Source: Naasia sp. SYSU D00948 (lineage in GTDB: Bacteria; Actinomycetota; Actinomycetes; Actinomycetales; Microbacteriaceae). Taken from it: DNA of 64,000 nt. The DNA is taken from assembly GCF_017916515.1 (NCBI RefSeq), contig NZ_JAFMTA010000001.1:744001-808000 (forward strand), read 5' to 3'. The position numbers were made by a program, and so were the translations under genes. Below the pieces are notes generated by a model, which worked only from the letters and a program-made list of their open reading frames with translations, searched no databases and was not told the DNA's origin. Positions 1-8,452 of the stretch are shown in pieces; positions within the stretch are counted from its first letter, which is position 1; each line of letters starts with the position of its first letter.

Positions 1-783
1 GGCGCGGAGGGCCGCCTCCGCCTTCGCGGCCGCGTCGCGCAGCGACTGGTCCACCGTCACCTCGATGCGACGGACCGGCCCCGGCGGCGGTGTGGGGAGC
101 TCGGTGCGGGACAGGTAGAGGGGCTTCGGAAGGGGCACCGGCGTCCAGGTCGGCCGGACCTCCTCCGTCTTCTCCCAGTCGACGAAGCTCTGCACCGGCG
201 GCGCGACGGTGACGGTGCGGTCGACGGCGAGGGTCGCGCGCCGCGCCGCGGCCACCGTGGCGACCCAGTGCAGGAAGGCGAGAGCGCCGAGCACGCCGAC
301 CGAGCTCGCGGCGAGGAGCAGCCAGGAGCCGCTCGCGAACACCTGCGGCAGACCGACGACGACGCCGACGCCGGACGCCGCCAGGAGGACCGAGGCGAGC
401 AGGCGAGCGCGCCGGAGGCGGGATGCGGCGAGCGCGGACACCGCGGCGGCCCGCTGCTTGGGCTCGCGGGGCGCCCTCGGGCTGCGGGCGAGGGCACGCG
501 CCGCGGCGGCATCACGCGCGTGCGCAACCGCCTCGGCGCGCTGGGCGGCCTGCTTCAGCGCGCGGTGCGCCTCCGCGACGCTGCGCGCGTCCATCTCCGC
601 CCGGACCTCCTCCGGGACCTCCGCCGTCTCGGCGAGGATCCGCAGGGTCTGCTGCAGGCGGACGGCGTTGCGCTCGGTGGCGAGGTACTGCCGGCGGCGC
701 AGCCAGCTCGGCATCAGGTAGACGAGCCAGAGCACCGCGGCGAGCGCGATGATGATGCCGCCGCCCGCGCTCTCGCCGCCCAT
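1..783 (-). CDS. Actinobacterial membrane protein, 3' part cut by window edge
   Basis: Reading frame open from an ATG at 783 down to base 1 with no stop, so at least 261 residues are present and the C terminus lies outside the window. A first membrane helix covers residues 8-24, a charged Ala/Arg-rich linker runs to about 125, and two more hydrophobic segments lie at about 128-175. The remainder is a Pro-rich soluble tail. I recognise the pattern of an uncharacterised membrane protein usual next to galU/rimJ in Microbacteriaceae, but no catalytic motif is visible and I assign no function. It reads in the same direction as rimJ and galU, from which it is separated by 275 bp. Confidence 0.75.
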   Translation of the reverse strand, partial: MGGESAGGGIIIALAAVLWLVYLMPSWLRRRQYLATERNAVRLQQTLRILAETAEVPEEVRAEMDARSVAEAHRALKQAAQRAEAVAHARDAAAARALARSPRAPREPKQRAAAVSALAASRLRRARLLASVLLAASGVGVVVGLPQVFASGSWLLLAASSVGVLGALAFLHWVATVAAARRATLAVDRTVTVAPPVQSFVDWEKTEEVRPTWTPVPLPKPLYLSRTELPTPPPGPVRRIEVTVDQSLRDAAAKAEAALRA

Positions 784-963
784 GCGCTCACGGTAGAGCG
801 CGGGCTCCCGTGGTCATCGGATTGCCGGGGCGTGTCTCGTCCGTTCTCGGCGCTCATCAGGTAAGAGGGCCCCCGAAAGCGGGTCAGCCCTCGTGATCCG
901 GCCGGCCCGGGAGCACGAGAGACAGGCGGCAGGCCGCGCGTCAGGCGTACGGCCACGCGGGTG

Positions 964-1008
964 GTGCGGACAGTTGCGGGTCAGGTACGGGGTGGCGACT
1001 GTCCGCAC
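964..1008. repeat. Inverted repeat in the rimJ downstream gap
   Basis: GTGCGGACAGTTGC (964-977) faces GCGACTGTCCGCAC (995-1008): a 14-nt stem with one mismatch around a 17-nt loop. It sits in the 275-bp gap (784-1058) between rimJ and the left-edge membrane gene, which otherwise shows no coding sequence. It has no T-run on either strand, so it is not a classical terminator. It could be an RNA processing or insulation hairpin or a dispersed palindromic element. Confidence 0.5.
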
Positions 1009-1058
1009 GACCGGCACGACGACCGCACGACCCGCACGACTCGCGACCCGCCCCGACC

Positions 1059-1709
1059 TCACCAGGCCGGGAACGGCTGCGCCGCGGCCTCCCGGTCCGC
1101 GTTCGGGATGTGGGCCGCGTCCGGAGGGACGCGTCCCTCCTTCCAGCGGCGCAGGACGCCCTCGCGGAGCTCCTCGGCGACGAGCGCGAAGCAGAAGTGG
1201 TCGCGCCAGTCGCCGTTGATGTGGATGTAGCGGCGCCGCAGCCCCTCGTACCGGTAGCCGAGCTTCTCGACCACCCGCAGCGACTTGGCGTTCTCGGGGC
1301 GGATGCAGATCTCCATCCGGTGCAGCCCCAGCTGCTGGAAGCAGTAGTCGGTCGTGAGGGCGACCGCGGTCGGGGTCGCTCCGGCGCCCGCGAAGCGCTC
1401 GCCGATCCAGTACCCGGTCGAGGCGGACGACGTGGAGCCGTACGCGATGCCGGACACGTTCAGCTGACCGGCCAGCTGCCCGTCCACCTCGATGATGAAC
1501 GGCAGACCCTGACCCGACCGCGCGTTCGCCTGCAGCGCGCGGATCGTCGAACGCGTGTCGAAGCTCATCGGCCCCCGGGGGTTCGTGGCCTCCCACTCCC
1601 GCAGCCAGCCGCGATTCTCCAGCAGCTCACGCTCGAGGGCACGCGCGTCGCGGAGGCGGATCGGCCGGACCGTGATCCTGCCGTCACGCAGAGTGGGGAT
1701 GATGGCCAC
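1059..1709 (-). CDS. GNAT N-acetyltransferase, RimJ/RimL type
   Basis: A 216-residue single-domain acetyltransferase of the RimJ/RimL (Acetyltransf_3) type, which uses acetyl-CoA to acetylate an alpha-amino group of a protein or small molecule. The family pattern is clear: strand 1 ITVRPIRLRDA at the N terminus, the Q/GxG-like acetyl-CoA region near 110-125, and the closing ENAKSLRVVEKLGYRYEGLR (residues 143-162) typical of RimJ. The start is GTG at 1709, only 2 bp after the galU stop, so the pair is probably translationally coupled. The natural substrate cannot be read from the sequence; ribosomal protein acetylation is only the family default. Confidence 0.9.
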   Translation of the reverse strand: MAIIPTLRDGRITVRPIRLRDARALERELLENRGWLREWEATNPRGPMSFDTRSTIRALQANARSGQGLPFIIEVDGQLAGQLNVSGIAYGSTSSASTGYWIGERFAGAGATPTAVALTTDYCFQQLGLHRMEICIRPENAKSLRVVEKLGYRYEGLRRRYIHINGDWRDHFCFALVAEELREGVLRRWKEGRVPPDAAHIPNADREAAAQPFPAW

Positions 1710-1711
1710 CG

Positions 1712-2605
1712 TCAGTCACCGACGGTGGCGACGAAGTCCCGCAGCCAGGGGCGCAGCTCCTCACCCAGGTCGCCCCGCTCGCACGCGAGCTGGACGATCG
1801 CCTTGATGTAGTCGATCTTGTCGCCGGTGTCGTAGCGGCGGCCACGGAAGACGACGCCGTAGACGCCGCCGTCCGTCTCCGACGCGGCGAGGTGCTGGAG
1901 CGCGTCGGTCAGCTGGATCTCGCCGCCCTTGCCGGGCGCCGTGTTCTCGAGCACGTCGAAGACCTCGGGACGCAGGACGTAGCGTCCGATGACGGCGTAG
2001 TTGGAGGGCGCGCTCTCGGGCGACGGCTTCTCGACGAGGCCGGTGATCCGCACCACGTCGTCCTCCTCGGTGGCCTCGATCGCCGCCGCGCCGTACAGGT
2101 GGATCTGCGCGGGGTCGACCTCGAGAAGGGCCACCACGGTCGCGTTGCGCTGGCCCTGCACCTCGATCATGCGGCTGAGCAGGGTGTCGCGGGAGTCGAT
2201 GAGGTCGTCGCCGAGGAGGACGGCGAACGGCTCGTCCCCCACGTGCATCCGGGCCCGCAGGACCGCGTGGCCGAGGCCCTTGGGGTCGCCCTGGCGGACG
2301 TAGTGGATGTCCGCGAGGTCCGTGGACTCCGTCACCCGCTGCAGCTTGGCGAGGTCGCCCTTCGCCTCGAGGGTCGCCTCGAGCTCCGCGACGCGGTCGA
2401 AGTGGTTCTCGAGAGCGTTCTTGTTGCGGCCCGTGACCATGAGGACGTCCCTCAGTCCAGCGGACACGGCCTCCTCGACCACGTACTGGATGGCGGGCTT
2501 GTCGACGACCGGCAGCATCTCTTTCGGCATCGCCTTGGTGGCGGGAAGGAAGCGGGTGCCGAGGCCTGCGGCAGGGATGACCGCCTTAGTGATGTGGGAG
2601 GGCAT
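1712..2605 (-). CDS. galU: UTP-glucose-1-phosphate uridylyltransferase
   Basis: Makes UDP-glucose from UTP and glucose-1-phosphate in the cytoplasm, feeding envelope polysaccharide and glycolipid synthesis. The 297-residue length is standard. The nucleotide-binding signature AAGLGTRFLPATKAMPKEML begins at residue 12, and VEKPSPE and GEIQLTDAL appear later as in GalU. I start at the ATG at 2605, where MPSHITKAVIPAAG matches the family N terminus; a longer reading upstream would be antisense to the divergent cyclo-ligase gene. TAGCCT (2613-2618 on the complement) ends 7 nt before the ATG, with no Shine-Dalgarno, so a leaderless mRNA is likely. rimJ follows 2 bp downstream. Confidence 0.97.
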   Translation of the reverse strand: MPSHITKAVIPAAGLGTRFLPATKAMPKEMLPVVDKPAIQYVVEEAVSAGLRDVLMVTGRNKNALENHFDRVAELEATLEAKGDLAKLQRVTESTDLADIHYVRQGDPKGLGHAVLRARMHVGDEPFAVLLGDDLIDSRDTLLSRMIEVQGQRNATVVALLEVDPAQIHLYGAAAIEATEEDDVVRITGLVEKPSPESAPSNYAVIGRYVLRPEVFDVLENTAPGKGGEIQLTDALQHLAASETDGGVYGVVFRGRRYDTGDKIDYIKAIVQLACERGDLGEELRPWLRDFVATVGD

Positions 2606-2612
2606 ACAGAAG

Positions 2613-2638
2613 AGGCTATCGGGAGGGCCCCCTAGTAT
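2613..2638. promoter_or_regulatory. Divergent leaderless -10 boxes, galU / cyclo-ligase
   Basis: The whole intergenic space is 39 bp. TAGCCT on the minus strand (2613-2618) lies 7 nt before the galU ATG, and TAGTAT on the plus strand (2633-2638) lies 6 nt before the cyclo-ligase ATG. Neither gene has a Shine-Dalgarno sequence. Both starts therefore fit transcription beginning at or next to the start codon. The promoters overlap, so the two polymerases probably exclude each other. No good -35 hexamer is visible for either. Confidence 0.6.
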
Positions 2639-2644
2639 CGGACC

Positions 2645-3244
2645 ATGCCGGCCGACCCGGGGCACCAGAAGAGGGCACTTCGAGCCGAGTTGCGGGAGCG
2701 CCGACGCACTCTGACGTCCACGGAGCGGGCCGAAGCGAGCAGCGGACTGACCCGCAATCTGGTCGAGCTGACCCGCTCCACGGGCGCCAGATCCGTCTCC
2801 TGCTACCTCTCCGCGCCGGACGAGCCGGACACCCGCGGGTACCTCCGCTGGACCGCCGAGCACGGCATCCGCACCCTCCTTCCGATCACCCGCAACGACG
2901 GGCTCCTCGACTGGACGGTGTCGCACGGCACCGAGGAGACGGTCGGCCTGTTCGGCCTCCCGGAGCCGATCGGCGAGCTGCTCCCCCCGAGCGCGATCGA
3001 CGACGTGGACCTCATCCTCGTGCCGGCGGCCTGCGTGGACGAGCGGGGCGTCCGGATGGGCTGGGGCAAGGGGTACTTCGACAAGATGCTGGGGTCGATC
3101 GAGAAGTGCCCCCCGGTGTTCGCGGTAGTCTTCGATTCCGAGGTGATCGACGAGGTCCCCCGCGAGCGGCATGATCAGCCGGTCGACGGCGCGGTGACTC
3201 CGACCCGGATCCTCCGGTTCGCCTCGACGCCGTCCCGATCCTGA
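2645..3244 (+). CDS. 5-formyltetrahydrofolate cyclo-ligase
   Basis: Converts 5-formyl-THF to 5,10-methenyl-THF with ATP, returning stored folate to one-carbon metabolism. At 199 residues it has the usual family length. The basic N terminus (KRALRAELRERRR) carries ATP-phosphate contacts, and the hallmark RMGWGKGYFDKML near residue 138 forms the Mg-ATP and folate site. It is divergent from galU and apparently leaderless (TAGTAT 6 nt before ATG). FmdB and MscL genes follow closely in the same direction, a linkage common in Actinobacteria, suggesting one transcript. Confidence 0.95.
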   Translation: MPADPGHQKRALRAELRERRRTLTSTERAEASSGLTRNLVELTRSTGARSVSCYLSAPDEPDTRGYLRWTAEHGIRTLLPITRNDGLLDWTVSHGTEETVGLFGLPEPIGELLPPSAIDDVDLILVPAACVDERGVRMGWGKGYFDKMLGSIEKCPPVFAVVFDSEVIDEVPRERHDQPVDGAVTPTRILRFASTPSRS

Positions 3245-3262
3245 TCGACCCGGAGCTCCTCC

Positions 3263-3580
3263 ATGCCGACCTACTCCTACAAGTGCACCGCGTGCGGCAA
3301 CGCCTTCGACACGGTGCAGTCCTTCAGCGATCCCGCGCTCACCACGTGCGACGTGTGCGGCGGCACGCTCCGCAAGGTGTTCAGCCCGGTCGGGGTGACG
3401 TTCAACGGATCCGGGTTCTACCGCACCGACTCGCGCAGCAAGCCCTCCGACTCGAAGCCGGCCTCCGGCTCGTCGGGCTCCGGCGCCGGGAAGTCGGACG
3501 CGGGCTCCGGCTCGTCGGGCTCGGGCTCGTCGTCGTCGGCGCCGTCGTCCGCCCCGGCCTCGACCGGCGCCTCCTCGTGA
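3263..3580 (+). CDS. FmdB-family zinc ribbon protein
   Basis: A 105-residue protein starting MPTYSYKCTACG. Cysteines 8, 11, 29 and 32 form the zinc-ribbon of the FmdB/CxxC_CxxC_SSSS family (putative regulatory proteins). The second half (residues 55-105) is a low-complexity Ser/Gly/Pro/Ala tail and is probably disordered. The exact role of this family is unknown; FmdB was named from an amidase/formamidase operon. The stop codon overlaps the mscL start (GTGA), so the two are translationally coupled. Upstream is the cyclo-ligase gene, 18 bp away. Confidence 0.88.
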   Translation: MPTYSYKCTACGNAFDTVQSFSDPALTTCDVCGGTLRKVFSPVGVTFNGSGFYRTDSRSKPSDSKPASGSSGSGAGKSDAGSGSSGSGSSSSAPSSAPASTGASS

Positions 3581-4107
3581 GCGAGGAGGAGAAGGCGGCC
3601 GGCGAGCAGAAGGAGAGCCTCTTCGCGGGCTTCAAGGAGTTCGTGCTCCGCGGCAACGTCCTCGACCTCGCCGTCGCCGTCGTCGTCGGCGCCGCCTTCA
3701 CCGCGGTCGTGAACGCGATCGTGTCCGGGATCTTCAACCCGGCGATCGGCGCCCTCTTCAACGCCGAGAGCCTCGACGACGCGCTGATCTGGCGCATCCC
3801 GACGACGAGCGGCGGCACCGCCGACATCCGGTTCGGGTCGGTCCTCGGCTCGATCCTCCAGTTCCTCATCGTCGCGGTCGTCGTCTACTTCGTGCTCGTC
3901 CTCCCGCTCAACCGGCTGAAGCGCATCGCCTTCGCGAAGCAGCAGCAGGAGGAGACCGAGGAGGACAAGGCGCCGCTCCCGCCGAGCGAGGCCGAGCTGC
4001 TGCTGCAGATCCGCGACCTCCTGGCGGCCCAGGCGGACAAGGACGCCGTCCCGATCACGACGGGCAAGCACGCGGTCATCCGCCCGGGCGCCACCCCCGC
4101 CGACTGA
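3577..4107 (+). CDS. mscL: Large-conductance mechanosensitive channel MscL
   Basis: Forms the homopentameric emergency channel that releases solutes on hypo-osmotic shock. The 176-residue product begins at GTG 3577, overlapping the fmdB stop by 3 bp; this removes unrelated upstream sequence and gives the family N terminus (FAGFKEFVLRGNVLDLAVAV). TM1 is at about 28-50 with the gating motif GNVLDLAVAVVVGAAF, and TM2 is near 93-115 (ILQFLIVAVVVYFVLVLPLN). The C-terminal helix is extended and charged (EETEEDKAPLPPSEAELLLQ), ending in a tail of about 30 residues longer than in E. coli MscL. Confidence 0.95.
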   Translation: MSEEEKAAGEQKESLFAGFKEFVLRGNVLDLAVAVVVGAAFTAVVNAIVSGIFNPAIGALFNAESLDDALIWRIPTTSGGTADIRFGSVLGSILQFLIVAVVVYFVLVLPLNRLKRIAFAKQQQEETEEDKAPLPPSEAELLLQIRDLLAAQADKDAVPITTGKHAVIRPGATPAD

Positions 4108-4123
4108 GCCCCCTCCCGCCCTC

Positions 4124-4226
4124 TGCGCGGATCAGGAGTTTCGACGCCGATCAGGACAGCTGCCCGGTTCCGAGCGCGGATCAGGAGAACACGCCGTGCG
4201 GGAACCGCGAACTCCTGATCCGCGCA
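4124..4226. repeat. Palindromic element, 17-bp inverted repeat with internal copies
   Basis: TGCGCGGATCAGGAGTT (4124-4140) and AACTCCTGATCCGCGCA (4210-4226) are perfect inverted copies 69 bp apart. Between them the core recurs in direct orientation: CCGATCAGGA (4147-4156) and GCGCGGATCAGGAGAA (4174-4189). The element fills most of the gap between the convergent mscL and small-protein genes. It could fold into a long cruciform and may be a REP-like or MITE-like dispersed element. No target-site duplication could be recognised. Confidence 0.7.
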
Positions 4227-4246
4227 GCCACCGCAGAGTCGCCCGC

Positions 4247-4423
4247 TCAGTAGTGCGGCGGCTTGTCCGCCCGCAGGCGCGCGTCGTTGCCGTCCGAGCG
4301 GTCGCCCCAGGCCTCGTCGGCGTCCTCCTTCGCCCGCACCGCATCCACGCGCTCCTGCGGGGACGGGTCGGACCCCGGCACGGGCTCGGTGCGGACGCGG
4401 CGGTGCCTGCGCGGTTCTGCCAC
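4247..4423 (-). CDS. Small conserved actinobacterial protein ending KPPHY
   Basis: A 58-residue, highly charged, soluble protein from a GTG at 4423 to the TGA at 4247. The end DGNDARLRADKPPHY resembles the closing motif (SNDxxLxxDKPPHW-like) of small uncharacterised Microbacteriaceae proteins. I know no function. It lies directly downstream of the large helicase-like gene with an 10-bp gap, so it is probably co-transcribed. The composition matches the surrounding genes, and the frame keeps strong third-position GC. The GTG start lacks a clear ribosome-binding site; coupling to the upstream stop is possible. Confidence 0.6.
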   Translation of the reverse strand: MAEPRRHRRVRTEPVPGSDPSPQERVDAVRAKEDADEAWGDRSDGNDARLRADKPPHY

Positions 4424-4433
4424 GCCGCAGACC

Positions 4434-7400
4434 CTAGTCCGCGATGACGGGGATCGCCTCGGTCTGCGGGGCGAGGTGCTTCGCCCCGAGCGCGATCGCG
4501 ATCCGCAGCGCGACGCCGCCGGGGTCGGCGAAGAGCTCGAAGCTGTGCACGCGCAGGTAGTGCCAGCCGAGCCGCTTCAGCACCTCGGGACGCAGCCGCA
4601 GCGCCTCGCGCAGACTGGTGCCGGTCACCGCGGCGTCCGTCTCGATCGCGATCGCCCGCCCCTTGTACGAGGCGACGAGCCCGAGACCCTTGTAGCCGAG
4701 CGCCGTCTTCAGCCCGAGGGCCTCGAGCCGCCGGGACAGGTCGACGAGCATGGCGTCGCTCTCGTCCGGCTCGCGGTGCTCGCCGACGCGCGCCTCCGCC
4801 TCGGCGAGGAGCTCGCCGAGGGCGAGGACGCCGTGCGACATCCGCTCCGGGCTGATGTCCTCGGGTCGGAAGCAGGACACGATGACGAGCGAGCGGCGGG
4901 CGCGGGTGACGGCGGACGCCAGCAGCCGGTCCCCGCCGGGCCGGCCGAGCGAGCCGAAGCCGGAGAGCATCCGGCCGTGGGGTGTGCGGCCGTAGCCGAT
5001 CGAGAGGATGACGCGGTCGCGGCTGAGCGCGACGGCCTGCTCGAGCGTCACGACCATGAACGGCTCGGCCTGCTCCTTGAGGAAGAAGTCCGTCACCTCG
5101 ACGCGCTTCGCGACCGCGCGGAGGACGGCCGCCTGCACGCGCACCGCGTGCTTCTGGCTCGCCGTCACGACGAGGAGGGACTCCTTGGGCCGCTTGATTG
5201 CGTGGTCGAGCACGAGCTCGACCACGCGTGCGACCTCCGGATCGACGCTCTCGACCGAGCCGCTGTCGGCGTCCGGCATCCCGAAGCCGTCGACGACGTA
5301 GTCGAGCACCAGGCTCGGCCGGCCGAGGAAGCTGCCCGCCCAGGGCAGGGACTGGATCTTGCCGCCGTAGAAGCGGCGGTTCACGAGCTCCGCGAGGTCC
5401 TGGCCGCCGGCGCGGTAGCTGCGGGTGAGCTCGAGCGTGGGCAGCAGCTCCCCGAGCCGCGACAGCGCGGAGTCCGCGTGGCGGGCGTCGAGCTCCTCCT
5501 GGGTGTGCTCGACGCCGGGCGAGCCGCTCGTGAGGTCCTGGACCGCGATCCGGAAGTCGACCGGGGTCTGGGTGACGGGATCGCCGAACGCGACGATCTG
5601 CTTGCCGCGGCGGATCGCACCGAGCGTCTCGGCGACGCTCACGGAACCGGCGTCGAGCAGGAACACGGCGTCGAAGGGGATCTCGTCGGAGATCGTCCAC
5701 AGGTCGTAGGGCGAGGCGAGCCAGACGGGCGCGACGAGCCGCGACAGGTGCGGCGCAGCCCGGTACAGGCTCGTGGCGTTCGCCGACTCGCCGCGCAGCA
5801 GCAGCCGCAGCGCCTCGGCCTCCTCCGGCCAGTCCTGGATGGCGACCTTCCAGGCTTCCGCGAGCGACCAGGCGAGGCGCGGGGCGTTGCCCGCGGCGTG
5901 GGCCTCGTCGACGAGCCGGAAGTCCGCCTCGAGCCGGTCCAGCACGCGGGTGTTCGCACCGAGCAGCGCCTTGTCGGTGGCGAGCATCCGCTCGAGCACG
6001 CTCGTCCACCAGGTGAGCTCGAGCTCGATCGCCACGTCCTCCTCGGGGACGTGACGGCGGGCCAGGTCGTCGAGCAGGGGGTCGAGGTCGAGCGCGCGCA
6101 GCGTGGTGACGAGGGCGGTGCGCTCCTGCAGGTTCTGCAGGACCTCGGAGTCCTCGGCGAGGGCCGCGAGCGTGCCGAGCAGCTCGGGGATCGGCAGGGT
6201 CGCGAGCGAGCCGGACGTCGCGGCGAGACCGAGCGGCTCGTCGAGCATCGCGAGGTCGCTCGCGACGCGCTGGTACGCGACCTGGACGTCGCCGATGCCG
6301 ATCGGCACCTCCGGAGTCACCCCGGAGGTCACGAAGCGCTGGTAGAGCACGCGCTGCTGCTGGATGCGGATGAGGGAGTCGTGGAGGTCCGCGACGTGCA
6401 CGCCGGGCCGGACGTACTCCTTCGCGAGCTTGCGCAGGCGGCGCCGGTTGCCGCCGCTCATCGCCTCCGCCTCGCGGCGGGGTCCGGTCGCGGCGATCAG
6501 CTCGCCGAGCGAGCGGTCGAACACGACGGGCAGGAACTTGTCGAGCGTCTCGCGGATGTCGAGCAGGAGCCGCAGGTAGATGCCGAGCTCGGCGATGCTC
6601 TCGAACGGGCGCAGCCGGGTCTGCCCGATGAGGTCTCCGGCGCGCTCGAGCAGGCGCGGGACGTCCGTCGACGACAGGCGCTTCGCGAGCGCATGCGCGT
6701 TGGTGGCGGCCGCGGACGTGGCGAAGGTGGCGCCGTACCAGGGCGAGTCCCCCGGCCCGTACTTGAACTCGCCCAGCGCCGCGGCCCGGACGAGAGTCTC
6801 GGCGGCGCCCGCCCTGTCGGTCGCGAGAGCCTCGATGGCGCGGTCGGTGAGGCGGGAGGTCGTCTGCGGAGGCTCGGGCAGGAGCGAGAGCCGGGCCAGC
6901 TCGGAGAGGGCGTCGAGCGCCGAGACCCCGAGGATCGGATCCTTGCGCGCGAGCGCCTCGCGGTAGTCGAGCAGCACGCTGCGGAGGCGGACGAGCGCCT
7001 CGTCGACCTCCGCGGTGTTGCGCTCCACCGCCTTCTCGCTGCGGTTGATCGACTGGATGACGTCGCGGCGCACGGAGCGCGGCGAGACCGCGATGCCGGG
7101 CAGGCCCGTCTCGTTGAGGCGCGCGGTGAGAGCGGCGAGGGTGGCGTGCCGGGGACTGACGACGAGCACGCGCTTGTGCTGGGCGACGAGGCAGCCGAGC
7201 GCGTTGACGATGGTCTGCGTCGCGCCCGTGCCGGGGAGCGTCTTGACGACGACCGAGTTCCCCTCCGCGATCTGCGCGACCACGAACTCCTGCTCGGCGT
7301 CCGCATCCAGCACGAGGGTGTCGCTCGCGGGCGGGCGCTCGTCCTGGCCCGCCGGCTCGATCTTCCGGTAGGCCTCGCTGATCGTCCGCTTCGCGTTCTT

Positions 7401-8189
7401 GTTGCCCGCGAGCGCGTCGATCACCGGATGGTCGAGCTTCTGCACGTCGGCGAGCATCGGCGGGGCGACGTCCGCGAACGAGGACGCGACGAGGCGCGGG
7501 TGCACCGAGAACCAGGCGAGGTGGGAGGTGAGCCCGCGCAGCCGGTCGATGGCCGCCTGAGGCTTGAACGTGTTCCCCGTCCCCGCGAGCGCGACGAACG
7601 CGGCGGGATCGAGCGTGATCTGGAACTGCTCGTGCAGGGCCCGCGCGAGCGCCGGGTTGAGGAAGGGCGAGCCCTTGAGCCGCAGCTCGAAGTCGCGGCC
7701 GTAGCGGCGGAGCGCGAGCGGCCGAAGCAGGAGCGGTGCCCGGTACTCCTTCTTGTCGTGCTTCCACTCGGCGATGCCGATCGCGAGGTGGATCGAGTCG
7801 ATGCCGCGGGTGGAGCTGAGCTCGACGCCCTTGGCGGTCATGTTGGAGGCCGCGACGCTCGCGGTCCGGAAGGCGAGGTCGTCCCGGATGAGGCTCGAGA
7901 GCAGCGTCGTCTTGCCGGTGATGAACTGGGCGAGGCCGCCGGGATGCGTGGTCCCGAGCTCGATGCGGGTCCGGGGCGAGTCGATGAACTGCAGGAGAGG
8001 GGACGGGCCGCCGATGGCCGCGACCTCCGCGCGCCACTTCTCCCACTGCGGCTCCGCCACGTTGATCGGCGTCGCCCGCGGGTCGCCGACGGTGATCGTT
8101 TGCGGCCTCACCGGGGCCGGCGCGACCTTCGGCACGACAGCCTCGGAGAAGACGCTCACGTCCTCGTTCTTCCTGCCGACCCACGCCAC
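4434..8189 (-). CDS. SF1 helicase-like protein with degenerate ATPase motifs and REase_MTES_1575 nuclease domain
   Basis: 1251 residues. The order of motifs is that of UPF1-like SF1 helicases: a Q-motif region (DADAEQEFVVAQI, about 295), P-loop position LPGTGATQT (about 316-324), motif II position FLLDAGS (about 842-848), GDPVTQTP (about 866) and motif VI AVTRARRSL (about 1091). The P-loop Lys is replaced by Ala, and the motif II DEA signature reads DAG, so ATP hydrolysis is doubtful. The last 80 residues (GYKGLGLVASYKGRAIAIET, then LKRLGWHYLRVHS) match the Vsr-like REase_MTES_1575 fold. The start is GTG at 8189, with TACAGT 6 nt upstream and no Shine-Dalgarno, so probably leaderless. Probable DNA-associated protein; target unknown. 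Confidence 0.85.
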   Translation of the reverse strand: MAWVGRKNEDVSVFSEAVVPKVAPAPVRPQTITVGDPRATPINVAEPQWEKWRAEVAAIGGPSPLLQFIDSPRTRIELGTTHPGGLAQFITGKTTLLSSLIRDDLAFRTASVAASNMTAKGVELSSTRGIDSIHLAIGIAEWKHDKKEYRAPLLLRPLALRRYGRDFELRLKGSPFLNPALARALHEQFQITLDPAAFVALAGTGNTFKPQAAIDRLRGLTSHLAWFSVHPRLVASSFADVAPPMLADVQKLDHPVIDALAGNKNAKRTISEAYRKIEPAGQDERPPASDTLVLDADAEQEFVVAQIAEGNSVVVKTLPGTGATQTIVNALGCLVAQHKRVLVVSPRHATLAALTARLNETGLPGIAVSPRSVRRDVIQSINRSEKAVERNTAEVDEALVRLRSVLLDYREALARKDPILGVSALDALSELARLSLLPEPPQTTSRLTDRAIEALATDRAGAAETLVRAAALGEFKYGPGDSPWYGATFATSAAATNAHALAKRLSSTDVPRLLERAGDLIGQTRLRPFESIAELGIYLRLLLDIRETLDKFLPVVFDRSLGELIAATGPRREAEAMSGGNRRRLRKLAKEYVRPGVHVADLHDSLIRIQQQRVLYQRFVTSGVTPEVPIGIGDVQVAYQRVASDLAMLDEPLGLAATSGSLATLPIPELLGTLAALAEDSEVLQNLQERTALVTTLRALDLDPLLDDLARRHVPEEDVAIELELTWWTSVLERMLATDKALLGANTRVLDRLEADFRLVDEAHAAGNAPRLAWSLAEAWKVAIQDWPEEAEALRLLLRGESANATSLYRAAPHLSRLVAPVWLASPYDLWTISDEIPFDAVFLLDAGSVSVAETLGAIRRGKQIVAFGDPVTQTPVDFRIAVQDLTSGSPGVEHTQEELDARHADSALSRLGELLPTLELTRSYRAGGQDLAELVNRRFYGGKIQSLPWAGSFLGRPSLVLDYVVDGFGMPDADSGSVESVDPEVARVVELVLDHAIKRPKESLLVVTASQKHAVRVQAAVLRAVAKRVEVTDFFLKEQAEPFMVVTLEQAVALSRDRVILSIGYGRTPHGRMLSGFGSLGRPGGDRLLASAVTRARRSLVIVSCFRPEDISPERMSHGVLALGELLAEAEARVGEHREPDESDAMLVDLSRRLEALGLKTALGYKGLGLVASYKGRAIAIETDAAVTGTSLREALRLRPEVLKRLGWHYLRVHSFELFADPGGVALRIAIALGAKHLAPQTEAIPVIAD

Positions 8190-8452
8190 CCGCCCACTGT
8201 ATGCGGCTCGGGTCCCGGAAACCTGGAGGCGCCGCGAGTTTCGCGGACCCCGGACGGGGGGCGTGTCGTCCCTCGTCCACCGGGAACCGCTCTGCGATCA
8301 CGCGCGCGTGCCGACCCCGACGGGGGCGAGGACGGGCGGCGTCGGAATCGAGGGCCGGCCGGAGCTCGCCCGGTCCACCCGCCGACCGCCGGTCCGCCCC
8401 GTGCTCCGCGGCGGCGGCACGAGGGCTCCTGACCGTAGACTGGGCGGGCCTC

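Noticed and set aside
4132-8432. Very long open frames antisense to the helicase-like gene, one of 1389 codons on each strand
   Set aside because: Arg/Pro/Ala-rich composition and no family resemblance; they are the usual high-GC shadow of a real gene in another frame.
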